In this document: positions 17,326 to 26,218 of the stretch, piece after piece
How the letters are laid out: each line of letters starts with the position of its first letter
Position numbering within the stretch: the stretch's first letter is position 1
Made by a program: the position numbers and the translations under genes
Notes under the pieces: model-generated
The model's database searches: none
What the model was told of the DNA's origin: nothing
Seen by the model: only the letters and a program-made list of their open reading frames with translations
Assembly (NCBI GenBank): GCA_903874955.1
Contig: CAIQTY010000002.1
Span: forward strand, 1-49,457
Direction of reading: 5' to 3'
DNA: 49,457 nucleotides
Source of the DNA: an uncultured Alphaproteobacteria bacterium
GTDB taxonomy: Bacteria; Pseudomonadota; Alphaproteobacteria; Paracaedibacterales; CAITNM01

Positions 17326-18605
17326 ACAGCCCCATTAATTGCGTGCTTGGCTGTGAAAAACCGCATATGGTCATCTACGTTGTGCACACGCAAATAATCG
17401 GCTTTATAGGCAATCAATTCAGAAACAGCAAGAGTTTCGGTATCTCGATCTTTTGCTGGATGCACAGAAAAAGCCTGCATAAAAGACTTCCTAGAATGCC
17501 CAACAAGCACTTTGATATTAAGATCTTTTAAAGCTTCCAAATTTTGAAAAATCTCTATACTTTGCAAGGCACACTTTCCAAACCCAATACCTGGATCAAT
17601 AATAATTGACTCTTCACTAAAGCCTAACGAAAGAAATCGCTCTATATTTTTCATCGCCCAATTTTTAATAACGTCTATTGGTGATTCATCAAACGGTATC
17701 AAAATATCCTTTTGTGCAGGTACCCCCAAGGAATGCATGAGGCATATGGTGCACTTATGGCTGGAAATTGCTTTTAGGATATCGTCGCTCAACTCACCCT
17801 TTACATCATTAATCCAAGAAATTGAATAATTATTCAAAATTTTATCGATCACTTCTGGCCGAAAAGTATCGATACTCACAATCATTTCACCATTTTTCAT
17901 AAATGGTTCTAGGCCATCGAGCACGGGTTTGAGCTTTTGATATTCTGCTTCTGGACCTTGAATAATAGCACCTGGTCTGGTTGATTGTGCGCCTAGTTCA
18001 ACAACGGCTCCATTTGCTGCATGACTAATGGCCTGCTCAATAGCTTTATCTGGCGCATAGCAAAGTCCTCCATCGGAAAAAGAATCACTGGTTATATTCA
18101 CTATTCCGACAAGACTAGGAGATAAAGTAAAACTATTTGTGAAACAATTCACAGGCAGATATGGCGAATTTTGCAAAACCTGTTGGGTTCTTTCATCAAT
18201 TCCCATAAGCTCCAGCAGGTGCATCAGAAAGGGTCTATTGTGAATTTCTGGATGGGGAATCGTTAAGTGATCATTATCAAGATGAATGTTATCCCATAGC
18301 AAAATATCAAGATCAATAATTCTTGGAGACCACCGCTCATAAGCCACTGGCCGTCCCATTTCATGCTCGATATCTTTGAGGCCCTGAAGAAGTGAATCTG
18401 GCGATAAATCGCATTCCCCTGCAACCACCATATTCAAAAAGGGTCTATTCCATTTCGCAGGTGCTCCAGCTGGTAAAATACAATTTGTTTCTAAAACAAT
18501 CGAGCAGCTTACATTATTCAAATAGCTCTCTTTTAAAAGAGCAACCGCCCTTCGAAGATAATTAAAACGGTTTCCAAGGTTTGAACCAATGCTGATATAT
18601 ATCAT
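17322..18605 (-). CDS. folKP: Bifunctional HPPK-dihydropteroate synthase
   Basis: Two consecutive folate steps in one chain: FolK pyrophosphorylates hydroxymethyl-dihydropterin, and FolP joins it to p-aminobenzoate. I begin at the ATG at 18605 (MIYISIGSNLGNR), the canonical FolK start, 7 bp after the folB stop; the frame continues upstream to 18653 but that would overlap folB. FolK spans about 1-150 with RWSPRIIDLDILLW. FolP spans about 160-427 with GIVNITSDSFSDGG near 167, ELGAQSTRPGA, DPGIGFGK and GHSRKSFM. The FolK-FolP fusion is seen in chlamydiae, rickettsiae and eukaryotes. Confidence 0.92.
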   Translation of the reverse strand: MIYISIGSNLGNRFNYLRRAVALLKESYLNNVSCSIVLETNCILPAGAPAKWNRPFLNMVVAGECDLSPDSLLQGLKDIEHEMGRPVAYERWSPRIIDLDILLWDNIHLDNDHLTIPHPEIHNRPFLMHLLELMGIDERTQQVLQNSPYLPVNCFTNSFTLSPSLVGIVNITSDSFSDGGLCYAPDKAIEQAISHAANGAVVELGAQSTRPGAIIQGPEAEYQKLKPVLDGLEPFMKNGEMIVSIDTFRPEVIDKILNNYSISWINDVKGELSDDILKAISSHKCTICLMHSLGVPAQKDILIPFDESPIDVIKNWAMKNIERFLSLGFSEESIIIDPGIGFGKCALQSIEIFQNLEALKDLNIKVLVGHSRKSFMQAFSVHPAKDRDTETLAVSELIAYKADYLRVHNVDDHMRFFTAKHAINGAV

Positions 18606-18612
18606 GGTTTTG

Positions 18613-19005
18613 CTATTTACGATTTCCAGTGTAGCTAAATGACACACCGCCATGAACCCCAGGAATCGGAGGATGCAGCTTTGATAGAGTTACATCGAAA
18701 TGAGAAATCAGGTTCCTTTTTTCGCCCAACTCCTTTTCTATAGCGATATATACTTCTGCTGTTAAATGTTCAATCAGATTAAATTGCTTTTGCTGGCATA
18801 GCTTTTTAACGCACTCAGCTATTTCAAAATAGCAAATCGTATCATCCAATTGGTCACTAGCAACAGCTTTGGGTGAAGACTTAAAGTTAAATTCTAAAGT
18901 AAAACTAACAAGCTGAGGATTGTACTTTTCCTGTTCACTGCAGCCAAGATGAACCCAAATTCGAAGATCTGCTATCAAAAGTTTGCATGAAAAATTATCT
19001 TGCAA
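18613..19005 (-). CDS. folB: Dihydroneopterin aldolase
   Basis: Converts dihydroneopterin to hydroxymethyl-dihydropterin; 130 residues, normal for the family. Recognisable segments are ADLRIWVHLGCSEQEK near the N-terminus, DTICYFEIAECVK, NLIEHLTAEV and the C-terminal KLHPPIPGVHGGVSF. The only plausible start in frame is the TTG at 19005; an ATG nearby is out of frame. This is the first gene of the four-gene folate operon. Its promoter should lie in the roughly 200 bp shared with the divergent TPR gene. Confidence 0.88.
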   Translation of the reverse strand: MQDNFSCKLLIADLRIWVHLGCSEQEKYNPQLVSFTLEFNFKSSPKAVASDQLDDTICYFEIAECVKKLCQQKQFNLIEHLTAEVYIAIEKELGEKRNLISHFDVTLSKLHPPIPGVHGGVSFSYTGNRK

Positions 19006-19209
19006 AGCTACTCTCTGATTGTCTTATTTTGTGAATTGATATTAGGAGGACAAAACAAAAACTGCAAGCTTGCACCCAACTAGTGCAACCAAAGAATCCA
19101 TCTCGCCAAAATAATATTATTGCTAATATACACACATATTAATTTTTTATTATTAATTATGCTATGAATTTCGATGCAATAAACAAAAAACCTGAGCAAA
19201 AGGCTGAAA

Positions 19210-20991
19210 ATGGAATTAAGATTAAGCACTACCTTAAAATTAAATACGGCATTAATTGTGTCATGGTTTGGAGTATTTGGATCGAGTTCCTCATCCTCTC
19301 CTGAAAACCCACCACCTAGATATTATTCTTCATCCTCTTCGTCATCTCAGAAAGAGGAAACTCCACCTTTATATGAAGAAGCTATTTCATTCTCAAATGT
19401 ACCTCGATACGAAAACTTGCCTAGAGGGACTTCATCGTCATTATCTTCAATATCTTCTGTCGGCTTAAACACATACGAAGAGGCTACAGGGCTATTAAAC
19501 CCAATGGACCGACTAGACGACAGTATTAAAATGATAATATATCCTCACCGAGTATATTTCTACTGGGATAAGGGTGAGTGGGGTGAAGCAATAAAGTATT
19601 GTCAAAAAGAACGAGAGAAAGCTAATTGCACCAATGAAATTTTCGCTTTTTTGCTTAACCATGAAGCGATGATTAATCATAGACTCTATACAGATACAGG
19701 GGATATATCATATGCCAAACAAGCAATTGATATTTTACCCATTGCGATAAATAAACTAGCCGCACTAAATACAAAGGATAAAAACTTCTTCAGAGTAATT
19801 GAACACGAATTAATATATCGTTGGATACATCTAGGAAACCTATACAACTCTACCAAAAATTATACAGCAGCGGATAATGCATTTGAGAAGGCATACCAAA
19901 TTGCATATTCAATAAATACTGTAAGGGAAACTACCTTATTAACTTGGATAATAGCATGTTTGGAACAAGCTCCTGATCACCCTAAAGGACCAGTTCATGT
20001 GTATAAAAAAGTAATTGAAAAATGTGAGGAAGGGATAAAATTAACTGGTACTAAAGAAGAAACTTTATTAAGCCTATTAATGTATATTATAAAATCACAC
20101 ATGAATATTCAGCCATTATTAACAACGGCAGATAAATATAAATTCCATGTGGAGGAATTATTTAATAAAACTCGCCAGTTACTAGATTTAAAAGGAATTG
20201 ATGGCAACCACTTACTAACCGGAGCATATAGATCATACTATTTGGGCGTTATGGAAAAAAGTAAAATAGTAATTGAAGAATTCAATCCAATTAGCTTCGA
20301 ACAAATAAAAAACCTTCTTAAAAACTTTAATAATTCTAAAAATAATGATAAAGGAGACAAAGTAAAAACTTCAACTAATCCAAGCCAAGGAAATGAGCAA
20401 GACCAACAGTTACTTAGTGCTGGAGATGAATTTTTCAAGAACGGTGATTTTAGCAATGCAATTAAGAATCTTAAGAAAGCACTAAAACCAAATTCTGATG
20501 GTTCTTCTAAACTTTCTGATCTTGGCAAGAGAAGAGCACAATTCTTATTGGGAGCATCTTACTTTGGGACACATGCGCCAGATGAAGCAATAAGGTGCCT
20601 GGGTGAGACAATAAGAATTGATAGCACTTTAGAACCAAGGCTTCAATGGAAAAATCAAGACCCAAACACAGAAGCACTAACTTACCAAATTTTAGGAAGG
20701 GCTTATGACGCTAAAGGTAAAATTAATGCAGCTATTCATAATCTTTATTATGCATCACAAGTAGCGGGTTGCCCAGCAGAAACCGCAGGAAATTCATTTT
20801 ATTTTTTGGCGTTGACCTATAAGAAAATTAGACAGAGCAAAAACAAATTTGGGTTGAATGCAACAGATAGGGATTTAGCTCAACAAGAATCTGTAGCCTA
20901 TAGGCGCGCATTAAAGATAAGCACACACCACCCATACCTCAGTTCAATTTTAAAGAACCAAGAAGATCTAAAAAAGATGGGGTTTAATTAA
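19210..20991 (+). CDS. Exported TPR-repeat protein with PPxY motifs
   Basis: Function not known. The 593-residue product starts with a probable signal peptide (hydrophobic core LNTALIVSWFGVFG, residues 11-24), followed by a Ser-rich disordered region with two PPxY motifs, PPRY at 35-38 and PPLY at 52-55, and further Tyr-containing acidic motifs (TYEEA). Residues of about 108-330 and 395-590 are helical repeats of TPR type, for example AGDEFFKNGDFSNAIKNLKK and GRAYDAKGKINAAIHNLYYA. TPRs mediate protein-protein contacts. An AAAGG ribosome binding site precedes the ATG. The stop codon is 2 bp from a MITE-like element. A secreted host-interacting protein is inferred. Confidence 0.68.
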   Translation: MELRLSTTLKLNTALIVSWFGVFGSSSSSSPENPPPRYYSSSSSSSQKEETPPLYEEAISFSNVPRYENLPRGTSSSLSSISSVGLNTYEEATGLLNPMDRLDDSIKMIIYPHRVYFYWDKGEWGEAIKYCQKEREKANCTNEIFAFLLNHEAMINHRLYTDTGDISYAKQAIDILPIAINKLAALNTKDKNFFRVIEHELIYRWIHLGNLYNSTKNYTAADNAFEKAYQIAYSINTVRETTLLTWIIACLEQAPDHPKGPVHVYKKVIEKCEEGIKLTGTKEETLLSLLMYIIKSHMNIQPLLTTADKYKFHVEELFNKTRQLLDLKGIDGNHLLTGAYRSYYLGVMEKSKIVIEEFNPISFEQIKNLLKNFNNSKNNDKGDKVKTSTNPSQGNEQDQQLLSAGDEFFKNGDFSNAIKNLKKALKPNSDGSSKLSDLGKRRAQFLLGASYFGTHAPDEAIRCLGETIRIDSTLEPRLQWKNQDPNTEALTYQILGRAYDAKGKINAAIHNLYYASQVAGCPAETAGNSFYFLALTYKKIRQSKNKFGLNATDRDLAQQESVAYRRALKISTHHPYLSSILKNQEDLKKMGFN

Positions 20992-20993
20992 CA

Positions 20994-21171
20994 CCATTTT
21001 CTATAAATTTTGGGGCTATCTGTAAGGTCTGTATCGTGAAAAAATAGTTCAGTTTTGCTGGACCCTATGATCAAGTCGCAGAGAAACTGACGGGCCCACC
21101 CGGAGTTTCTCCATGGCTTGAGTATGGAGTCTAGTGAGTAAGATAATTTATCTGGAATTTTTAGAAATTGG
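20994..21171 (+). mobile_element. MITE-like element, copy 1 (IS630/Tc1-mariner type ends)
   Basis: 178-bp non-coding element bounded by CCATTTTCT (20994) and AGAAATTGG (ending 21171), imperfect terminal inverted repeats. TA follows the right end; CA stands where the left TA would be. Read on this strand it aligns along its length with the minus strand of 48907-49082. Near-identical ends include GGGGCTATCTGTA and TTTATCTGGAATTTTTAGAAA; the middle is more diverged. It starts right after the TPR gene stop and could act as its 3' end. No transposase is encoded. Confidence 0.75.
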
Positions 21172-21233
21172 TATAATAATAATCTAGGAGCACGCAAAAT
21201 ATGCCCCTATTTTTTTAGAAATTGTTCAAAACC

Positions 21234-21983
21234 CTATCGCAATCCAATTACCGAAAGCTGCCCACCCCAAGAAGAATCTTGACGATGGCAGGAACGCCTG
21301 TAGCTAAAATATTGGTCCTCTAAAGCATAGGTATCATATGGCAAAGCTTCTGTCGTATTGATTCCACTGAGTTTTAAATGACTCAACACATAGCCTGGCA
21401 AATCAAAAAAGTAATGGCTTGGGCGGATCGATGAAGCAAAAAACTCGGGAGCATTAGCTGCATCAAAAACCTCTTGTCCTACTTCATAGTTAGCTTGATG
21501 AATAGTTGGTCCAACAACTGCTGCTATATGTTCTTTTTTTGCTCCTAGGCTCTCCATAGCCTGTACAGTTTTCTCAACAATACCGGCAACGGCACTTCGC
21601 CAGCCTGCATGAACTGCCCCTATAACACCTGAAACATGGTCAGCTAATAAAATCGGTGTGCAATCAGCCGTTTGAATAGCGAGCAATCGCCCCGGGATTT
21701 TGGTTACCATGGCATCCATCTGGTGACCATTTTCTGTTTTCTCATCAACCACCAGCACGTCGTTTTTATGAACTTGTCTAAGCGTAACAATTAGCTCAAT
21801 ACCCATTGCATGTGCGATACGTGCTCTATTTTCCACAACGTTTTGTTCATCATCACCATTATGCAAATTAATGTTAAGGCTTGCAAAATCGCCATCGCTT
21901 ACACCACCAACACGTCCAAAAAACCCATGAACTATGCTTGAATGGGTCAACAGATCTGATGCTTGGTAAGGAACGTGTTGCAT
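21234..21983 (-). CDS. pgeF: Peptidoglycan editing factor / multicopper-oxidase-like YfiH protein
   Basis: YfiH/YlmD (DUF152) family protein, 249 residues. Family members act on purine nucleosides or as an amidase that edits misincorporated muropeptide precursors. The metal-site triad matches: His72 (RQVHKND), Cys108 (TADCTP) and His125 (VHAGWR), very near the E. coli numbering of 71/107/124. The C-terminal SYRRSCHRQDSSWGGQLSVIGL is also typical. It is last in the alphaproteobacterial operon lgt-midA-pgeF, starting 6 bp after the midA stop. Confidence 0.92.
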   Translation of the reverse strand: MQHVPYQASDLLTHSSIVHGFFGRVGGVSDGDFASLNINLHNGDDEQNVVENRARIAHAMGIELIVTLRQVHKNDVLVVDEKTENGHQMDAMVTKIPGRLLAIQTADCTPILLADHVSGVIGAVHAGWRSAVAGIVEKTVQAMESLGAKKEHIAAVVGPTIHQANYEVGQEVFDAANAPEFFASSIRPSHYFFDLPGYVLSHLKLSGINTTEALPYDTYALEDQYFSYRRSCHRQDSSWGGQLSVIGLR

Positions 21984-21989
21984 TTTAAA

Positions 21990-23015
21990 TTACCTTTTAA
22001 AAATCTCAAGAACTTTGAATTTTTGCCCCATTTCAGTGGGAGATACCAAACGGGTCGCTCCTGTCGTTAGACTAAATTTTTGTTCAGCAGTCGCAATCGC
22101 CATTAATTTTTCCAGTCTCTGCTCAATTCCTAACTTTAAGAGAAAATTGCCTTGCGGTTGAAAACGATGATTTGGGCAAAGACGTCTAAGGCTATGAAAA
22201 TCGACCTGATGGGATAAATCAGCAAACCCTAAACTCTCCAAAACCTTAACAGGTTTATGTTGAAAAACGGCTTGCAGGGTGTCTCCAAAGCGAGACTCAG
22301 GAGGCGTGTCATCACCATAATCAATGATAAGTCCAACCCCCGGACTAAGCTGCTCAAGCGCTATTTTCATAATCTCTTCCGCCATAGGGCAGCTTTCTTT
22401 TATACTATTTGGGTTACCTGGGGGAGAAAAAATTAAGGTGTTTTCCATGTCAGTGTAGCGAATCTGACGCTCTTGCCCCCCTACAAACTGGCGAATAGGA
22501 AGAGTGTCAAAAAATTCATTTGCCAGCACAATCGTAAAATCTGCTCCGGCAGGAACCTCGTTTAAACTTTTGTACCAACACACAAAAGGATATTCTTCTA
22601 AAGTCTGCATCTGTTGAATAAGCAAGGATGGGCAAATTTCTACACAACTAACTGTCAGGCTCTCTAAAAATCCCTGTTGCCGTTCACCTATGCGCAAAAT
22701 ATCGTGCATCAGAGTTCCCCTTCCAGGGCCAAGCTCTATAAGATGCAATGATTCAGGACACCCCACCTCTTGCCATTGAGCAATGCACCAAAATGCAAGC
22801 ATTTCTCCAAAAAGCTGAGAAATTTCAGGTGCTGTAATAAAATCGCCCCCGGAACCAATTACGTTATTGTGAACATAATACCCAAATTCATGGTGATAAA
22901 GCGCAAGCTTTTGAGCTTGCTCTACGGTAATTGGACCACATGTGCGGATGTGTTCTTGCAAGCATGAAGGCGTAACATCAGCAGAAGGATGCTTAGCAAA
23001 AGCATTAGCATACAT
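21990..23015 (-). CDS. midA: Class I SAM-dependent methyltransferase, MidA/NDUFAF7 family
   Basis: Homologue of NDUFAF7/MidA, an arginine methyltransferase needed for complex I assembly in mitochondria. Seen are HEFGYYVHNN, GSGGDFITAPEISQLFGEMLAFW, the SAM-binding LIELGPGRGTLMHDILR and VLANEFFDTLPIRQF. With the ATG at 23015 the protein has 341 residues but overlaps the end of lgt by 94 bp. A TTG at 22961 (before QEHIRTCGPITVEQ) would cut the overlap to 40 bp and keep all conserved sequence. The operon position between lgt and pgeF is common in alphaproteobacteria. Confidence 0.9.
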   Translation of the reverse strand: MYANAFAKHPSADVTPSCLQEHIRTCGPITVEQAQKLALYHHEFGYYVHNNVIGSGGDFITAPEISQLFGEMLAFWCIAQWQEVGCPESLHLIELGPGRGTLMHDILRIGERQQGFLESLTVSCVEICPSLLIQQMQTLEEYPFVCWYKSLNEVPAGADFTIVLANEFFDTLPIRQFVGGQERQIRYTDMENTLIFSPPGNPNSIKESCPMAEEIMKIALEQLSPGVGLIIDYGDDTPPESRFGDTLQAVFQHKPVKVLESLGFADLSHQVDFHSLRRLCPNHRFQPQGNFLLKLGIEQRLEKLMAIATAEQKFSLTTGATRLVSPTEMGQKFKVLEIFKR

Positions 23016-23740
23016 AAAACAACACCAACTCCCATGTTATGGGTGCCCAATTGCACAACCACCTCTTGTACTTTAAACGGTTCAACGCATAAGCGAAAGA
23101 GGGCGTATAAACTTAAAAATAAACACCCTGTTACGCCTTTACGAAGTCTCATTCTGGGTAAATATTGGTATGCAAGATTTATAACCGCAAAAAGCACCAA
23201 ACCTTCGAGGAACGACTCATAAATCTGGGTTGGGTGCCTTGGAGTCAATTGGTTAGGAAAAATCACGCCCCAAGGTAGATTCGTCTCAACCCCATAAAGT
23301 TCCGCATTAATAAAATTAGCAAGGCGCCCAAAAAACAACCCTATAGGCGATATTAAAGCTAACAAATCGCTTAATTCGTAAAAATCTACGCCCTTACGTT
23401 TTGTGTAAAGCATTGCCATTGCAATAACGCCGATCAAACCTCCATGGAACGACATACCTCCTTGCCATACTTGCATAATTTCAAGAGGATGATTCAGGTA
23501 ATAACTTGTATCATACAGCATTGTATGACCTAACCTGCCCCCAACCACTATTCCTACAACCGCATAAGGCAAAAAATCGTCAAATAGCTTAGGAGCAATA
23601 GAAAATTTAAAACGCCTAATTAATCGGTGCGCCCAGTGGCACGCAAAAACAATCCCAATCACATAAGCAATGCCGTACCAATGAATTTTCAAAGAGCCAA
23701 ATTTGATAGCAACAGGATTGATTGCGGGAAAAGGTATCAT
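22922..23740 (-). CDS. lgt: Prolipoprotein diacylglyceryl transferase
   Basis: Transfers diacylglycerol from phosphatidylglycerol to the lipobox cysteine of prolipoproteins, in the inner membrane. The family signature GRLANFINAELYG is at 138-150 (Arg139 is the key residue), and His99 lies in MSFHGGLIG. Seven hydrophobic segments are visible across 272 residues. The PBP4-like lipoprotein in this window would be a substrate. It is the first gene of lgt-midA-pgeF and shares a long overlap with midA. Confidence 0.96.
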   Translation of the reverse strand: MIPFPAINPVAIKFGSLKIHWYGIAYVIGIVFACHWAHRLIRRFKFSIAPKLFDDFLPYAVVGIVVGGRLGHTMLYDTSYYLNHPLEIMQVWQGGMSFHGGLIGVIAMAMLYTKRKGVDFYELSDLLALISPIGLFFGRLANFINAELYGVETNLPWGVIFPNQLTPRHPTQIYESFLEGLVLFAVINLAYQYLPRMRLRKGVTGCLFLSLYALFRLCVEPFKVQEVVVQLGTHNMGVGVVLCMLMLLLSILLLMLRLHACKNTSAHVVQLP

Positions 23741-23982
23741 CGATTTAACTAATGATTAGCATTCGAGTTGAAATTTTTGCATGGTTGTTGCCTCATGACA
23801 AGCTAGCAAAAAACACTAAAAATTGAAATACGTGAGGATGCTTAAAACTAGCTAGCAGAGCCGATTTCCATGAAAACACAATAATATTTTTTAGGTTAAT
23901 TTTTCTTTGTTAATTAATTATTAGTGAGGAATGAATGAAAATTCATAATAGAGGAATCAATTAATACAAAAATTAAATTAAA

Positions 23983-25476
23983 ATGATCGTTCCCGGCACC
24001 ATTAATTGGATAAAATTTGCGCGCTTAGTAGGATTATGGGCTGCATTTTACCTTTTTATTAAATTTGGCATCTATTGGATTGATGATGGTGGGTTTGCCT
24101 TTAAACAATATGTCATCACAAAACCTATCATTATACAGTCTCTTGTAATTTTAATGATTGCCAAAACTATTAATTCCCTGTGTCGGATTTTTATATGGGA
24201 CTTTATTGTTTATAAAATTCTCAAAGGATTGGTACCTTTTCTTTTGGTACAGTGCATTTCTTTTGGTGTATATACAGTTTCAATTCTCATCATCATTGGA
24301 ATGATCTTTGGGAAATCGATTGTCGGGTTCCTAGCAACATTGGGTGGCATTGGTGTTATCATTGGGCTGGGTGTACAACGTTTAGTTTTAGATGCTTTTT
24401 CAGGAATTCTAATTAACTTAGACAGTTCATTTACTCTTGGTGACTTCATTCAAATTAATGTTAAAAATTCCCTTGTTATGGGGCGTGTTACTAACATTAG
24501 CTGGCGACTAACGACTATAACAACGCCTGAAGGTTCAGAAGTTTGTATACCAAATAGTGTGGTTAGTGGTACCGCAATGATGAATTTATCAAAACCGACT
24601 GTTATTTCTGAATTTGAACAAATGTATTGTTTTCATCCATCTCAAAATGATGGATTAATTTCAGAAATACTAACAAACGCTGTGCTTTACTTAAAAGAAA
24701 TGGGGTACTTAGAAAATACTCATCCCCCTAAAGTACGACTATCAAGAGTTACTTGTGAACAAGGTGCAGTTTACAAAATTAAATACTATCTTGATCCTAC
24801 AAAAAATGGCCCTGGTAAAGTTAAGCATTTCCTAAATACGGCTGTGCTCAGACACGCTAATGCAACCGGACTTCATTTTTATGATTCGAATAAAATGAAT
24901 ATATCCATAGACCAAAATTTAACTGATGGTGGCAAAATTGAAAAACAAAAAATCCATCGTTTAGAACTTATAAGCGCTGTTCCTGTTTTTGATGAGCTTA
25001 GTAATCAAGAACTGATGTTTTTGCTATCTAACATGGCGCGTCACATTTTCAAGCCTGGATGTGCGATTGTTTCCCAAGGGGAAGAAGGGCATTCCATGTA
25101 TATTATTGAAAAAGGATTAGCCAAAGTACATGTTAAGCAGGAAGATGCCCCAGATGCAGTCGTGAGTATTTTAAATCCTGGTGATTATTTTGGTGAAATG
25201 TCTCTATTAACCGGAGAAAAAACAACCGCAACCGTTGTAAGTGAAACCGAGGTCGTAACTTATGAAATAACAAAAGATATCATCAGTTCTTTGGTTCATG
25301 AAAATCCTCAATTATACGAGAATTTCGCAAGAGTTATTGCCAATAAAATTATTTCAACCCAGCAATATTTCAAAAAAAGCCAACAACATGAGGAAAAAAA
25401 CACCTTAGTCGATGAATTTTTGCATAAAATCAGAGACTTTTTTCACCGATCACACACAAAAGATACGATCACATAG
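23983..25476 (+). CDS. MscS-type mechanosensitive channel with C-terminal cNMP-binding-like domain
   Basis: Inner-membrane channel of 497 residues. Four or five hydrophobic segments fill residues 1-140; the pore helix and MscS fold follow (GGIGVIIGLGVQRLVLDAFSG, LGDFIQIN, GRVTNISWRLTTITTPEGSEVCIPNSVV). Residues of about 330-460 form a cyclic-nucleotide-binding fold (FKPGCAIVSQGEEGHSMYII, then GDYFGEMSLLTGEKTTATV). The phosphate-binding cassette lacks the arginine usually found before TATV (here a threonine), so binding of cAMP or cGMP is doubtful. MscS-CNMP fusions are known as the bCNG family. The stop codon overlaps the convergent fliP end by 8 bp. Confidence 0.9.
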   Translation: MIVPGTINWIKFARLVGLWAAFYLFIKFGIYWIDDGGFAFKQYVITKPIIIQSLVILMIAKTINSLCRIFIWDFIVYKILKGLVPFLLVQCISFGVYTVSILIIIGMIFGKSIVGFLATLGGIGVIIGLGVQRLVLDAFSGILINLDSSFTLGDFIQINVKNSLVMGRVTNISWRLTTITTPEGSEVCIPNSVVSGTAMMNLSKPTVISEFEQMYCFHPSQNDGLISEILTNAVLYLKEMGYLENTHPPKVRLSRVTCEQGAVYKIKYYLDPTKNGPGKVKHFLNTAVLRHANATGLHFYDSNKMNISIDQNLTDGGKIEKQKIHRLELISAVPVFDELSNQELMFLLSNMARHIFKPGCAIVSQGEEGHSMYIIEKGLAKVHVKQEDAPDAVVSILNPGDYFGEMSLLTGEKTTATVVSETEVVTYEITKDIISSLVHENPQLYENFARVIANKIISTQQYFKKSQQHEEKNTLVDEFLHKIRDFFHRSHTKDTIT

Positions 25477-26218
25477 TAAAGCTGTTGACCAAACTACCAC
25501 AAAGTAAGTTCCAACCATCAATAAGAACAAAGAAAATAATTTTAAAGGGCATCGACATAAGCGTTGGAGGAAGCATCATCATTCCCATACTCATCAGAAT
25601 GCTTGCGATAACCATATCAATGACAATAAAAGGAAGATAAATTAGAAAGCCGATCTCGAAGCCCCGGCGTAATTCACTAATTACAAAAGCTGGAATCAAA
25701 ATGCGCATCGGTACATCCTTGGCAGATTTTATATCGGTTTGCTTGCCAAGATTCATAAATAATTCCAGATCCTTTTCCCGCACATTTTTACGCATAAATA
25801 CATGCAAAGGAGAACAAACCTTATCGTAAGCTTGTTCATATGAAATTTTATCTTCCATAAGCGGGGCTACCCCATCTTGATAAGATTTATTAAAAACAGG
25901 CCCCATTATAAAAATTGTTAAAAACAGGGCAAGGCTGATTAAAATCATATTTGGGGGAGATTGCTGCGTTCCCAAAGCATTTCGCAAAAACGAAAAAACT
26001 ACCACAATTCGGGTAAAAGAGGTCAGCACGACAATCACCGATGGCGCAAGAGTCAACAGGGCCATTAAAGCACTGAGCTGGATCATTCTGCCAATTAAAG
26101 TACCGCCAGAATCACCAAGATTTAACGTAAAGCTGTCTGCCGATAACGGCATATGACTAAAAAGCATCAACAGCACAGCAACGTAAAAAAAATGCCTGAA
26201 GTGCTTAGATTTAAACAT
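25469..26218 (-). CDS. fliP: Flagellar export gate protein FliP
   Basis: Core of the type III flagellar export gate (FliP5-FliQ4-FliR1) in the inner membrane. Recognisable segments are VVLTSFTRIVVVFSFLRNALGTQQSPPN, FLTIFIMGPVF and IPAFVISELRRGFEIGFLIYLPFIVIDMV, and the usual C-terminal MMLPPTLMSMPFKIIFFVLIDGW. A cleavable signal sequence precedes the mature part. I use the ATG at 26218; the frame extends to a TTG at 26230. It overlaps fliO by 8 bp. Clear difference from T3SS SctR homologues is not possible by eye, but the adjoining fliO supports the flagellar version. Confidence 0.92.
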   Translation of the reverse strand: MFKSKHFRHFFYVAVLLMLFSHMPLSADSFTLNLGDSGGTLIGRMIQLSALMALLTLAPSVIVVLTSFTRIVVVFSFLRNALGTQQSPPNMILISLALFLTIFIMGPVFNKSYQDGVAPLMEDKISYEQAYDKVCSPLHVFMRKNVREKDLELFMNLGKQTDIKSAKDVPMRILIPAFVISELRRGFEIGFLIYLPFIVIDMVIASILMSMGMMMLPPTLMSMPFKIIFFVLIDGWNLLCGSLVNSFTM

